DNA from: SHLQ01 sp033344795 | GTDB taxonomy: Bacteria > Actinomycetota > Acidimicrobiia > Acidimicrobiales > SHLQ01 | Length of the DNA: 64,000 nt | Direction: 5' to 3' | NCBI GenBank assembly: GCA_033344795.1 | Contig: JAWPMS010000001.1 | Location: 868,001-932,000, forward strand | Shown: in pieces, positions 52,784 through 62,245 of the stretch | How the letters are laid out: each line of letters begins with the position of its first letter | Numbering within the stretch: position 1 is the first letter of the stretch | The notes under the pieces: model-generated | Told to the model about the DNA's origin: nothing | Databases searched by the model: none | Seen by the model: the letters and a program-made list of their open reading frames with translations, nothing else | Position numbers and translations under genes: made by a program

Positions 52784-53362
52784 TCAGGACACTGCAATCC
52801 GGTGCTCGGGCTCGAACGGTGGAAACGGCAGCTCTGTCATGCCGTTGTCTTTCACCCCATCACCTTTTGCCACCTTCGGTGCTCTGGCGGCTCGGCGGGG
52901 CTCCAGCTCATCCACGTGAGCTCGAGCTGCGCGCAATTCGTCGGTCGATCGGTCTGGGCCGTGAAACGCGCGGTGCAACAGAGACCCTTCGGAGGGCTCC
53001 GTAGGCTCGAGAGCTTCTGATTCGGAAGCCTCGGCGAACACGTTCTCATCGAGCACGACATCACTCAATGCCAAGAACCACGGACGTTCGCGCGAATGAA
53101 CTCGGTTCGCTGCCTCGGTCGACGTCGCGGCTGTCTCTACGGTCGGAACCGCGTCAACGTCGTCATCGACCGTTTCCGAGGAGGGCAACCGTTCGAACGA
53201 CCATCCAGCTGGAACGGTAAACCTCCGCTCGTGCGTCTCGCAGAGGCCCACGCTCACCTCGGAGCGCGATCGCTGCTCGACGACCTGGTGCGATGTCGGC
53301 AAGAAGTCGAGCCAGACCTTCACCACCTGGGTGCATGCAGGCTTCGCGCACACGTGAGACAT
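52784..53362 (-). CDS. DUF3499-family protein
   Basis: The 192-residue protein starts MSHVCAKPACTQVVKVWLDF and has VGLCETHERRFTVPAGWSFERL. This is the Cys-x4-Cys and CxxH pattern of DUF3499, a small zinc-binding protein family of actinobacteria. The middle and C terminus are acidic and of low complexity, without a domain I know. Function unknown. Together with the propeller gene downstream it forms a two-gene unit. Confidence 0.78.
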   Translation of the reverse strand: MSHVCAKPACTQVVKVWLDFLPTSHQVVEQRSRSEVSVGLCETHERRFTVPAGWSFERLPSSETVDDDVDAVPTVETAATSTEAANRVHSRERPWFLALSDVVLDENVFAEASESEALEPTEPSEGSLLHRAFHGPDRSTDELRAARAHVDELEPRRAARAPKVAKGDGVKDNGMTELPFPPFEPEHRIAVS

Positions 53363-53489
53363 CCCCTGACCCTAACAAGCCAGAGGCGCAAAGTACATGC
53401 GTGTGATTCATCGTCCAACGATGCGCTGGGGCTGATCTCCGACCAGAACGCCTGGTCATCACGCCCTCCAGACCTCTACTGTCGACATT

Positions 53490-53930
53490 GTGAAGACTGC
53501 GAATCAGGACGCGAAACCCATCAGACGCCGCACCCTCGAGAGCGATGAGATCGACACGTTCTCCCACATCCCATCGGGAGTCCTCGGGCGAGTGCGGCTG
53601 GTGAGAACCAACCTGTTGCCACCAGCCGCCGATGGGATGACCGTTGGCCGGTTCGTCTTTTTGCGCGGCGACAGGATTCTCGACCAGGGAAGCACGCTTC
53701 TCGCACACGAGCTCGTCCACGCACGCCAGTTCGCAGAGCTCGGCCCGGTGAAGTTCCTCATCGTGTACCTCGGATCGTACTTTTCGAACCTCTTCCGGCT
53801 TCGGAACCATCGTGAGGCGTACCTTGCGATTCCACTTGAAATCGAGGCGCGGCGAGAAGCGGCCGAGTGGGCCAAGGAGCGTGCAGCACGGTCCGGCGAG
53901 ACTGTCGACGACGCATCGGATGGCCACTGA
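53490..53930 (+). CDS. small HExxH protein (DUF4157-like metallopeptidase)
   Basis: The 146-residue protein has LLAHELVHARQFAELG with HExxH at His73, Glu74 and His77. Further down, RNHREAYLAIPLEIEARREA places Glu117 or Glu119 where DUF4157-type zinc proteins have the third ligand. The length is near minimal for a peptidase. There is no signal peptide or clear membrane helix, except a mildly hydrophobic FLIVYLGSYFSNLF stretch between the two motifs that could bind membrane. The substrate is unknown. The GTG start follows a 127-bp gap after the divergent DUF3499-type gene. Confidence 0.72.
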   Translation: MKTANQDAKPIRRRTLESDEIDTFSHIPSGVLGRVRLVRTNLLPPAADGMTVGRFVFLRGDRILDQGSTLLAHELVHARQFAELGPVKFLIVYLGSYFSNLFRLRNHREAYLAIPLEIEARREAAEWAKERAARSGETVDDASDGH

Positions 53931-53975
53931 CTCTGGCACTCACATCTGGCAGGTTTCCGCCGATTGGCAGGAGCT

Positions 53976-55151
53976 ATGTCAGCCCCTGCAAGTACCGACT
54001 GTTACCTCTGTGGTGCACGAAATGACTATGAGGCTGACTTCTGCGTGCGTTGTGATGGGCAGCTGCTGAAGATCCCGGTCGAACCGGTTGATCTGGCGAC
54101 CAGCGAAGCGACCGAATTCATCGACGACGCAATCCCAGACGTTGAAGAAGATGTCATCCAAAAACCGAAGAGGCGTCGAGCTCGATCGGGGTCCGTGGAA
54201 GACCAGCGGCTCTCCGATGCGCTGGGACTCACCGAAGACGAAGACGACGTCGATCCGGAGTTCATCGACACCGTCGTCACGAGCATTCCGCGGGCAACCC
54301 AGTCCGCCAGCATTCCATTGATCGGCACACGCACCGGCGTGGTCTCGCAGGCATCGATGCACACCAAGGAATTCGGAGTTCGAACCTACGTGCTGCTTGG
54401 ACTGCTGCTGATCGCAACGGCGTGGCTCGGCTGGTCAACACTCAGCGATAGCGGCGCGGTGAGCCCGACGCCCGACAATCTTGCATTCACCAACTCGACT
54501 CTCCCCATGGCGACCACCACAACCACAGAGGTCGCGAGGAGGCAGTGGAGCGAAGCCGAGGTGTCAGGCAAATACGCGCCGGCCTTTGCACGGGTTCAGC
54601 TGTACGACTGCCCCGCCGAGACGCCCGAGGGCCAACTCATCAACGTCCAGCCAGACGACGACTTGTGGACATCGGGTATCGCGATCGATGAACACAACGT
54701 GCTGATCAACAGCGCCGACCTGCGCACCGCGAACGTCGCGATCGTGCGAGGCCGCAACGGCGCACAACATCTCGCCATCCTCTCACCGGGCAAGTCCGGC
54801 ACCCGTGTGGCCACGACCGTATCGACAATGGTGCGGAACCTCGATCTCGACGAGACCTCTGAAGGCAGCCCCACGTATTACCTGACCTACGACCGAGAGA
54901 CGAATGTGGTCGAGAGCCTGCCACAGCCTGCCGACATGCCGATCGAAGCCACGGTGTCCGATGTTGGCGACCTCCTCGAGGTCCGCATCGGCGCGACCCG
55001 CTACAACAGCGATGAGCTACGTCAACTCAACTCGGTCGTCGAACCAATCGACGATGAAGATGCCCCGATTCCTGCAACGCTTTGCGACAGGGCAAGTCAA
55101 CTCGAATACATCACCAACGAATCAACCGCCGAACAAGCCGGGACCAATTAG
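53976..55151 (+). CDS. zinc-ribbon membrane protein with extracytoplasmic domain
   Basis: The 391-residue protein begins with a double-CxxC zinc ribbon (CYLCGARNDYEADFCVRC, about 9-26). An acidic linker with a KPKRRRARSG basic patch, one membrane helix (about 136-155), a Thr-rich tether, and a beta-rich outside domain of about 210 residues with a late Cys pair follow. The zinc-ribbon, membrane, outside-domain order suggests signalling or scaffolding. The start is ambiguous: the ATG has GGAG only two bases away, so the TTG 12 bases earlier may be used. The next gene follows after two bases. Confidence 0.7.
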   Translation: MSAPASTDCYLCGARNDYEADFCVRCDGQLLKIPVEPVDLATSEATEFIDDAIPDVEEDVIQKPKRRRARSGSVEDQRLSDALGLTEDEDDVDPEFIDTVVTSIPRATQSASIPLIGTRTGVVSQASMHTKEFGVRTYVLLGLLLIATAWLGWSTLSDSGAVSPTPDNLAFTNSTLPMATTTTTEVARRQWSEAEVSGKYAPAFARVQLYDCPAETPEGQLINVQPDDDLWTSGIAIDEHNVLINSADLRTANVAIVRGRNGAQHLAILSPGKSGTRVATTVSTMVRNLDLDETSEGSPTYYLTYDRETNVVESLPQPADMPIEATVSDVGDLLEVRIGATRYNSDELRQLNSVVEPIDDEDAPIPATLCDRASQLEYITNESTAEQAGTN

Positions 55152-55153
55152 TT

Positions 55154-55918
55154 ATGAAACCTCTTGCCGCAATGACCAGCGTGATGACCACAGCAGCGTT
55201 TCACGCAACCACCAACGGACAGATTCTCGAGGCCAATGCGCTCTTTGTGCAACTGATGCGCAGCGTGCCAGGCGACGATTGGCGCATGAGCGTGCGAGAA
55301 CAGGACCGCACCCTGGTCGATACGTTCTGGAACGCGCTGTTCCTCGAACCCGACAGCCTTCACCAGCCGATTTCCTTTCACCTCAATGGCGTGGAGGACG
55401 ACTACCAGATCCGGGCGCAAGCCGTGACCGACGATACGGGAGCGGCTATCAGCGCGGTCGGCACCATTGCGATCGAAGCACCCACCACGATGCAACGCTG
55501 GCAGACCGACCAGGCGACCGGCCTACCAGAACACGATGCTGCGATCGATCGGCTCGAAGAGCTGTCCGCCAAAGGCGCAGACTTTGCTGCAGCCGTCATT
55601 CTCCTCGACACGAACGACGCAACCGATGAACTTCGTCGCAAGGAAGCAGCCCGACAGCTGCTCTCCACCGTGCGACCAACGGATCTGATCGCAAGCTCGA
55701 GCGATGGACGCTTCCTCTTGTGCGCGTCTGGAGTCCGCAGTCAGGACGCAGCACTCGCCATGGCAGAACGAATGACCAGCGCGCTCGCTCTTTCCACGAT
55801 CAGCGCGCGAATCGGACTCGTGCTCGCCGACCACGATGTCGCCGTTGCGACGATGGTTCGTGAAGCCGAGGCAGGCGCGTACGCCAGCGCCCCGGGCTCA
55901 TTCGGCTTTGCTGCCTGA
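55154..55918 (+). CDS. PAS-like protein with degenerate GGDEF-like domain
   Basis: The 254-residue cytosolic protein has a PAS-like N-terminal part (about 12-115: FHATTNGQILEANALFVQLM and later YQIRAQAVTDDTGAAISAVGT). A C-terminal part begins DQATGLPEHDAAIDRLEEL, like the start of a diguanylate cyclase domain. Where GGDEF should be it reads SSDGRF, and no RxxD I-site is seen, so it should not make c-di-GMP. It may bind a nucleotide or act as a protein sensor. It follows the zinc-ribbon gene by two bases and is probably one unit with it. Confidence 0.68.
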   Translation: MKPLAAMTSVMTTAAFHATTNGQILEANALFVQLMRSVPGDDWRMSVREQDRTLVDTFWNALFLEPDSLHQPISFHLNGVEDDYQIRAQAVTDDTGAAISAVGTIAIEAPTTMQRWQTDQATGLPEHDAAIDRLEELSAKGADFAAAVILLDTNDATDELRRKEAARQLLSTVRPTDLIASSSDGRFLLCASGVRSQDAALAMAERMTSALALSTISARIGLVLADHDVAVATMVREAEAGAYASAPGSFGFAA

Positions 55919-55949
55919 GCGCCGACCAATCAGCGCTCTGGATCAGAAT

Positions 55950-56507
55950 TCAGGACTCGGTGATCGAAACGGAGTTGATGACGACGTCGACCTCTGGGCG
56001 ATCGCTGCGATCTGCCGCGACGTTCTGCATGGTCTCGAGGACATCGAGACCTTCGGTGATCTGACCGAACAGTGAGTAGTGCGGCGGCAAGCCCACACCG
56101 CTGGGACCGCTCACGAGGAAGAATTGACTGCCGTTGGTGTTCGGACCGGCATTGGCCATCGCGACCGAACCGATCTTGTAGGAGTTCGGTGCCGGAAGTT
56201 CGTCTTCGAAGCGGTATCCCGGTCCCCCGCGACCGGTGCCCGTTGGATCGCCGCCCTGGCACATGAACGAGTTGATGATGCGGTGAAAGATGACGCCCTC
56301 GTAGTAGCGGTACCGGGCGAGAAAGACGAAGTTGTTGACGGTCTTGGGCGCCGATGCAGCGTCGAGCGCGATCGTCATCGAGCCGAGCGACGTGTCGAGC
56401 ACTGCGGTATACGTCTTCGACGGATCGATACACATGGGCGGCGCAGCGGAGAATTCAGTCTGCCGTTCGGCTGATCCGTCGGTTGGAGGGCATGGTGTGC
56501 TCGACAT
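55950..56507 (-). CDS. peptidyl-prolyl cis-trans isomerase, cyclophilin type
   Basis: The 185-residue cyclophilin has the FHRIINSFMCQGGDPTGTGRGGPGY catalytic region and MANAGPNTNGSQFFL, with the usual Arg, Phe and Gln active-site residues. The first 25 residues are disordered and Cys-containing, without a clear signal peptide, so it is probably cytosolic. The frame is open 15 codons further upstream, but the ATG chosen gives a typical start. It is a single gene, convergent with the PAS gene. Confidence 0.93.
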   Translation of the reverse strand: MSSTPCPPTDGSAERQTEFSAAPPMCIDPSKTYTAVLDTSLGSMTIALDAASAPKTVNNFVFLARYRYYEGVIFHRIINSFMCQGGDPTGTGRGGPGYRFEDELPAPNSYKIGSVAMANAGPNTNGSQFFLVSGPSGVGLPPHYSLFGQITEGLDVLETMQNVAADRSDRPEVDVVINSVSITES

Positions 56508-56659
56508 GTTGGGTCCTATCACTGGGCGCCGGGCGCTGTCGTCCCGGATCACTGCGGATTGACGGTAGCCGATCGAATCGCCGGTGCAATGGCCGAGCCG
56601 ACGCGATCTCGTGCACTATCCACCCGCAGGCCTCTCCGGTCCACCTATTGTCAGCCACC

Positions 56660-56824
56660 ATGGCAGCGGATCCCCCAGTAGTCATCACCATGACCGAGGA
56701 CATTCCCACTGCGTTGGCGTGTGAGCTCTGCGAAGTCACCTGGCGTGACACGCCCGGAGCACCGTGCTGGTTCTGCGGCGCAGCTGGGCACATCGCGAAC
56801 CCCGAACGGCTTGTGCTCGACTGA
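56660..56824 (+). CDS. 54-residue zinc-ribbon protein
   Basis: This very small protein has two CxxC pairs in ALACELCEVTWRDTPGAPCWFCGAAGH spaced like a rubredoxin or zinc-ribbon knuckle, followed by a short tail. The start could also be the Met ten codons later. Codon use resembles the neighbours. Such one-knuckle proteins occur beside kinases and tRNA genes in actinobacteria, but the function is unknown. It lies just before the convergent kinase. Confidence 0.6.
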   Translation: MAADPPVVITMTEDIPTALACELCEVTWRDTPGAPCWFCGAAGHIANPERLVLD

Positions 56825-56848
56825 GCTCGATCTCGATCGAGGTCGGTG

Positions 56849-57718
56849 TCAATTGCGCTTGCGCCACTTTCGCCGTGACGGTGATAATGCCAGTGCCACG
56901 GGATCGATGGCGCGCAGTGCCGCACTCATCTCGCCACCGGTTGCGTAACGATCATCCGGGTCTTTCTGCATCGCCCGCACGATGATCGCCTCGAGCTCTT
57001 CGGGGACATTCTTGTTGATCGACTGCGGCATCGGCGGGGGGCTCGACGCGTGCAGTGCCAACAGATCCATCCGCTCGCCATAGAACGGCAACTTCCCGGT
57101 CGCCAATCGGAACAGGGTCACGCCCAAGGCATAGATGTCGGCTCTTCCGTCGACCATTCCCTCGGCGCGAATCTGCTCTGGTGATGCCGTCATGGGAGTT
57201 GCGTAGAGCCGTCCCGGTTCGGCATGAGGATCGGCGGCATCCTGCGCAAGACCGAAGTCGAACAAGACCGGATCGTCGTCGCCGCGCATCAAGACGTTCG
57301 ACGGCTTCACATCTCGATGCACCACACCCACGTCGTGGCAGTGGCCCAGCGCATCGGCGATCGCCGCGGTGATGACAACCGCCTGCGCGAGGTCCATGGG
57401 ACGTCCGACCTCGAGCATTCCATCGAGCGTTGGGCCATTGATCCATTCCATTTCGATGAACAAGACGTCGGCGATCGTTCCCATCTTGTGCACTTTCACG
57501 ACACCGGGATGGGAAATCTTCGAGAGCGCTTCGTACTCCCGCGGAACCGCACGTCGGAAATCCGCGTTGCCCATCGCCAGGGCAGACAGCACCTTTACCG
57601 CAACATCGACACCGTCGGAGCGACGACCGACGTAGACGGTCCCCGAGGCGCCCTTGCCGAGCACATCACGAATTTCATAGGGACCGAACGATCGGCCGAC
57701 AGTGATCGATGCGAACAC
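56849..57718 (-). CDS. soluble serine/threonine-protein kinase
   Basis: The 289-residue protein is essentially a complete Hanks-type kinase domain: glycine loop GKGASGTVYVG (21-31), ATP-binding Lys42, catalytic HRDVKPSN (134-141), DFG at 154-156, TPMTASPEQI, and DIYALGVTLFRLATGKLPF. All catalytic residues are present. It ends in a basic tail (SRRKWRKRN) with no membrane helix or PASTA domain, so it is cytosolic or weakly membrane-bound. Substrates are unknown; neighbouring acidic or zinc-ribbon proteins are candidates only by position. Confidence 0.93.
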   Translation of the reverse strand: MFASITVGRSFGPYEIRDVLGKGASGTVYVGRRSDGVDVAVKVLSALAMGNADFRRAVPREYEALSKISHPGVVKVHKMGTIADVLFIEMEWINGPTLDGMLEVGRPMDLAQAVVITAAIADALGHCHDVGVVHRDVKPSNVLMRGDDDPVLFDFGLAQDAADPHAEPGRLYATPMTASPEQIRAEGMVDGRADIYALGVTLFRLATGKLPFYGERMDLLALHASSPPPMPQSINKNVPEELEAIIVRAMQKDPDDRYATGGEMSAALRAIDPVALALSPSRRKWRKRN

Positions 57719-57784
57719 GCTGGCTTCCCCACTTCCTCGTTTTCTTTCTAGTCGGAGAACGGGTCATGCTGGCTCCACGATGGG

Positions 57785-59122
57785 TCAAATCGAGAGGAGC
57801 ACGTCCGTCACTCGATCAGCGATCGCCCGATGACCAGCTTCGTTTGGATGCAGGCAGTCAAGCGCAGATACGAGGTCTTCGGGCGGATCTCCATCATCGG
57901 CACACGTGCCGGAGGAGCCACCGGTGAAGCGGTCGACCAAACCCTGAAGCGGTCCCAGCCCGTCACGAACGAAATCTGGGCCGACACCATTTGACGCCTC
58001 CCACACGTCTCCTGGGCCGTCGAGGCGCGCGACCGAAACACGTTGACTTGAAACCAAGTCAACCGCTCCGAGGATCGCATCGTTGAGGCCTCCGACCATC
58101 AGATTCATAGCCGCGCCGAAACACTCGGCAGCGCACCCGTCGACCCCGATCGGATCCGCAGCCGTCGGGTCGTAGTAGGTGGTGATCACAATGTGCGCAT
58201 CAGTGGTGTCGAGCAACGCCGCGAGCACACTCGTCAGATCGTGTGTCAGATCCCGATGCGCCTGTGCGAGGGCCGCCTCATCGAGACCGACCTCCTCGCG
58301 ACCTTCGATCTCAGGAATGAGCAGCGACTCGACTCCGAAGAAACCGCCACTCTCGCCTCCAACCGTCAAGGTGATGATCGTTGGATTGAGACTCGATGCC
58401 CAGCCCATCTGCGTCCGTTCCTCGGTCAGTCGGTCTCCCGAGCTGTTCGTCGCGTGGATGACGTCGGTACTCAGCGCATGAACGGTCGTCTCCGCGCACG
58501 CGACCACGAGAACTTCTGCGTCGACGGCAAGTGACCCCGCCTCGATCAGCGCGTCGGTGGTCAGGGTGGCATAGGCGTCACGCTCACTCCGAAAGCACTC
58601 ATCGGTGCCCAGGAAGTCTGAACGATCTCGACCATGTCCCGCGGCGATCGAGTCACCCATTGCGAGCACGAGTGACGTCGCTCGAGGCGCGCGACCGATC
58701 AGGCGAAGCGTTGTCACCGAACTCGCACCTTTCACATCGGTCGCGGTCACGTCGACATCCCAGGTTCCGGGCTCGGTGGGGCGCCACTCAAAGCCGGTGA
58801 TCGCCCCGCGGGAATTGACGATCGGAGAGAAGCCAAGCGGGCCGCTTCCCACTCGCACGACCACCTCATCACCATCGGGGTCGCTTGCGATGATCGCATC
58901 CGAGTACCGGACGTCGATCTCTGAGCGAGCTGAAGGAACCATGCGAAGCTGCGGAGGGCGATTCGCTGCCGTCGTGGTGGGAGCTTCGGTGCTTCGCGGG
59001 GCGGTGTCGGGCGTCGGTTCGACAGCGGAGGCGTCTCCACTCGACGAACACGCAGCCAGCGACAACCCCACGGCCAGCGCGACGAGCACGGCTCGTTTCG
59101 TACATGTCGTCGACGCGGCCAT
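57785..59122 (-). CDS. secreted lipoprotein with SGNH/GDSL hydrolase domain
   Basis: The 445-residue protein has a lipoprotein signal with lipobox LAAC (about 22-25), a Thr-rich tether and a cadherin/PKD-like beta domain (about 55-150: DPDGDEVVVRVGSG, GTWDVDVTATD). An SGNH hydrolase follows (about 155-445), with nucleophile AMGDSIAAG, the TLTVGGESGG block and the C-terminal catalytic His in LHPNEAGH. It is probably an esterase or carbohydrate deacetylase on the cell surface. The start ATG is nine codons inside the open frame, at the Met before the positively charged signal. Confidence 0.88.
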   Translation of the reverse strand: MAASTTCTKRAVLVALAVGLSLAACSSSGDASAVEPTPDTAPRSTEAPTTTAANRPPQLRMVPSARSEIDVRYSDAIIASDPDGDEVVVRVGSGPLGFSPIVNSRGAITGFEWRPTEPGTWDVDVTATDVKGASSVTTLRLIGRAPRATSLVLAMGDSIAAGHGRDRSDFLGTDECFRSERDAYATLTTDALIEAGSLAVDAEVLVVACAETTVHALSTDVIHATNSSGDRLTEERTQMGWASSLNPTIITLTVGGESGGFFGVESLLIPEIEGREEVGLDEAALAQAHRDLTHDLTSVLAALLDTTDAHIVITTYYDPTAADPIGVDGCAAECFGAAMNLMVGGLNDAILGAVDLVSSQRVSVARLDGPGDVWEASNGVGPDFVRDGLGPLQGLVDRFTGGSSGTCADDGDPPEDLVSALDCLHPNEAGHRAIADRVTDVLLSI

Positions 59123-59181
59123 CACGTAGACGAACGTACTCGCCGCCATGGATCATCCCGATACGCCAGTAAGTTTCAGGA

Positions 59182-62100
59182 GTGCTCGTCCGCCTGATCG
59201 GCAAGAACCTGCTGCAACGACCACTGCGGTATGCGTTGACTGGATTTGCGATCGTCTTCAGTGTGGCCGCAGTCTGCGCGGTCTTCATCTTCACCGACGG
59301 TTTGCGAAGCACCTTTGAGGAGCTCGCCACCAACATCGAGTCGGGCTACGACATCGCTGTACAACCCTCGCTCGAATTCGGTGATGACCTTCTTGCGCCC
59401 AATGTGCCGACCGATCAGTTGGCCAAGATCGAGTCGCTCGCCGGCGTACGTGCCGTACAACCCCGGGTCGTCGGGTTGGGAGTAATCGCCATCGATGGCG
59501 AGGGCGAACCAACGCTGGCTCCGTCAGGTCCCAATCTGGGTGTGCATTGGGGTACTCGCAATCCGAATACACGGCTGTTCGTGCAGAGCGGCCGGGCACC
59601 CGTCGACGAGACCGAGTTCGCGCTCGACATCGACGCATTTGCTGATGGCGTGTACGAGCTGGGCCAGGAGTACACCGTTCAGGTGCCCACGTCAGTGGAC
59701 AGAGGGCGGACGTTCACGCTGGTCGGCACGTTCACGTTCGCCGACCCAGAACGCAATGCACTTGTCGGTGCACGTCTCGTGGCGTTCGACGAGGACACGG
59801 CCGTCGATCTCATCAACTCCGGGCGTGGATACAGCGACATCACCGTCGTCATCGACGACGATGCAGATCTCACCACGGTGGTCGAGGAAATTCGATCCGT
59901 GGTGAACGAGGATCTCGACGTACGCACGCAGGCCGAGGTGCTCGAGGAAACCCAAGGCGACTTCGGCGAGATTCTCGACATCTTTCGAACCGTCTTGCTC
60001 GTCTTCGCCATCATCATCTTGTTCGTTTCTTCGTTCCTCATCTACAACGTCTTTTCGATCACGCTCGGGCAACGTATTCGTGAGCTTGGTCTTCTGCGGG
60101 CAGTCGGTGCTCTCGGGTCGCAGGTGACGACGTTGATGATCGGCGAAGCGCTGATGCTCGGCATCATCGCGACCGTCGTCGGAATCCCCGCCGGCATGGG
60201 CCTCGCGTGGGTGCTTCGCGCCGCTCTCGAAGCGTTCGGCTTTCCCGACGACACGGGCCTCCCTCTCTCTCCGTGGACCATCGTTTGGGCGATCTTCACC
60301 GGCGTCGTGATCACGTTGCTCGCCGCGATCTGGCCGTCGATTCAGGCCCGCCGCGTCGCGCCGCTCGCCGCCTTGCGTGACGGCGCCAACCTCAGCGATT
60401 TGAACAGCGTCACCAACCGTCCGCTGGGTGGTTTGTTCATGGTGCTTGGCGCGGCGTCCTTCGTCGCCGCGTTCGTTCTCAACGGTTGGCAGCCACCGCT
60501 GTTTCTCCCGATCGCTGGTTCGGTGTTCATGTTCGCGAGCGCCTTGCTCATCGAGCGCCGCGCTGCGAGATTCATCCTTTTCCCCATCGGGGTGGTCCTA
60601 CTCGCCACCACTTTGATCGGTGATTTCTCTCTCGGCGAGACGTTTGGCCTGCTCGGTGCGGGTGCGCTCGTGGCGCTTCTGGGGGCCAACCAACTGAACC
60701 CTCTGCTCGCTCGCCCGCTGAGCAAGCTCCTCGGATCGGCCCCGACGGCGATCATCATTGGCCTCCTCGGTGTGGCGTTCGTTGCGCTCGGGTTGGCAGC
60801 AGCGGTCCTCGGCGCAGTCATCGCCCTCACCGGTGTTCCTGATTCGATCGTCGACGCGCTTGGCACGGATACCGCTCGAGCGCTCTTGGCCGTGGGGTCT
60901 CTCATCTTCGCACTCGTTTTCGGGACGATCGGGTACGGCATGTTTCGTACCGCATACGGTGCCCGAGGCCTCACGGGCGCGGTTGCACGAGCGAACGCTG
61001 CTCGGAATCCGCAGCGAACCGCCACCACAGCCGCAGCTCTGATGATCGGCCTCACGCTCGTGACCGCCGTGACCGTGATCGGCGACTCGATCAAATCCTC
61101 GGTCAGCGAGGCCTTGTCGTCATCGATTACGGCGGACTGGTTGCTTTCCGGACCATCGGCCGGACCGAACCAGGTGCCCTTCGCCACCGCTGTTCGGGAG
61201 CGTGTGGAACAACTCGACGAGGTCGAATCGGTGGTGCCGTTCCGATCTGCCTTTCCGGCATGGGTAACGAGTGAGTCGGGCGAGCTGCGCGCCGAGGACT
61301 TCCAGCGCCTTCTTCCCGTCGTGCTCCAACTGCTGGACGACGACTCCGAGCTGACGCCAGAGGACCTTCTCGGTCTTCGACAGCAGTTGGGGACGGACAT
61401 TGAGTTGAACGAGGCGAGGGCGGTCGACTTCTCCGCACTCGATGACCATGTCGATCCCGGGTTTCTCGAAAGAGACGCTTCGCTTCTCGGCCCCAATGCC
61501 GTGTACATCGTCGAGGACTTCGCTCAGGAGAAACAACTACGAGTGGGCGATACGTTCTCCGCGCTCTTCGTGGACCTCAAGAGCGAAGACCTCGTCGTCG
61601 CCGGGATCTACGAAAACGGATTCATACTCGGCCCCCGGGTGATGACCATCGAAATGTGGGATCGCCACTTCCCTACCGACAGCGATCAGTTCCTCACCGT
61701 GGTGACGGCATCGGGCGTGACCCCGGATGACGCGCGCGCCGCAATCACAGCGGAGCTAGAAGTCGACTTCCCAATCATCGAGATCCAAGACAAGGCGGAG
61801 TTCGCCGAAGCCAGAGAACGACAGATCAACCAGACGCTGGCGACGGTCAACGTGTTGCTCGGGCTGTCCGCGGTGATCGCGGCGTTGGGCATTCTGGTTG
61901 CGCTCTCGCTGTCGGTCTTCGAGCGCACCCGAGAGATCGGACTCTTCCGAGCCGTCGGGACAACTCGAGCGCAGACCCGATGGATGATTCGTTGGGAGGG
62001 AGTCATCGTTGCGAGTTTCGGAGGACTCCTCGGGGTGGTCCTCGGCGTTGCTCTGGGTGCACTCGTCACCGCCAAGATGCCCGAGGTCCTCGTGACGCAG

Positions 62101-62229
62101 ACGAGCGTGCCGCTCGGCTCGCTGATCAGCTACGTGATCTTTGCGGCCGTGATCGGCCTGGGAGCGGCCGTCTTCCCTGCGTGGATTGCCGGTCGAATGA
62201 ACGTGCTCGATGCAATCGGTGCCGAATAG
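59182..62229 (+). CDS. large ABC-transporter permease, double FtsX/MacB type
   Basis: The 1015-residue protein has an N-terminal helix (about 15-37), a MacB_PCD-like outside domain to about 265 and a first FtsX set with GQRIRELGLLRAVGALGSQ (about 270-400). A run of hydrophobic helices follows (about 415-590), with NAARNPQRTATTAAALMIGLTLV opening the second half. A second outside domain and a second FtsX set with ERTREIGLFRAVGTTRAQTR (about 890-1005) come last. It is a paralogue of the permease at 43.4 kb but about 150 residues longer. No ATPase is adjacent. The start is a GTG with weak context. Confidence 0.9.
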   Translation: MLVRLIGKNLLQRPLRYALTGFAIVFSVAAVCAVFIFTDGLRSTFEELATNIESGYDIAVQPSLEFGDDLLAPNVPTDQLAKIESLAGVRAVQPRVVGLGVIAIDGEGEPTLAPSGPNLGVHWGTRNPNTRLFVQSGRAPVDETEFALDIDAFADGVYELGQEYTVQVPTSVDRGRTFTLVGTFTFADPERNALVGARLVAFDEDTAVDLINSGRGYSDITVVIDDDADLTTVVEEIRSVVNEDLDVRTQAEVLEETQGDFGEILDIFRTVLLVFAIIILFVSSFLIYNVFSITLGQRIRELGLLRAVGALGSQVTTLMIGEALMLGIIATVVGIPAGMGLAWVLRAALEAFGFPDDTGLPLSPWTIVWAIFTGVVITLLAAIWPSIQARRVAPLAALRDGANLSDLNSVTNRPLGGLFMVLGAASFVAAFVLNGWQPPLFLPIAGSVFMFASALLIERRAARFILFPIGVVLLATTLIGDFSLGETFGLLGAGALVALLGANQLNPLLARPLSKLLGSAPTAIIIGLLGVAFVALGLAAAVLGAVIALTGVPDSIVDALGTDTARALLAVGSLIFALVFGTIGYGMFRTAYGARGLTGAVARANAARNPQRTATTAAALMIGLTLVTAVTVIGDSIKSSVSEALSSSITADWLLSGPSAGPNQVPFATAVRERVEQLDEVESVVPFRSAFPAWVTSESGELRAEDFQRLLPVVLQLLDDDSELTPEDLLGLRQQLGTDIELNEARAVDFSALDDHVDPGFLERDASLLGPNAVYIVEDFAQEKQLRVGDTFSALFVDLKSEDLVVAGIYENGFILGPRVMTIEMWDRHFPTDSDQFLTVVTASGVTPDDARAAITAELEVDFPIIEIQDKAEFAEARERQINQTLATVNVLLGLSAVIAALGILVALSLSVFERTREIGLFRAVGTTRAQTRWMIRWEGVIVASFGGLLGVVLGVALGALVTAKMPEVLVTQTSVPLGSLISYVIFAAVIGLGAAVFPAWIAGRMNVLDAIGAE

Positions 62230-62245
62230 GGATCGGACCGATCGC

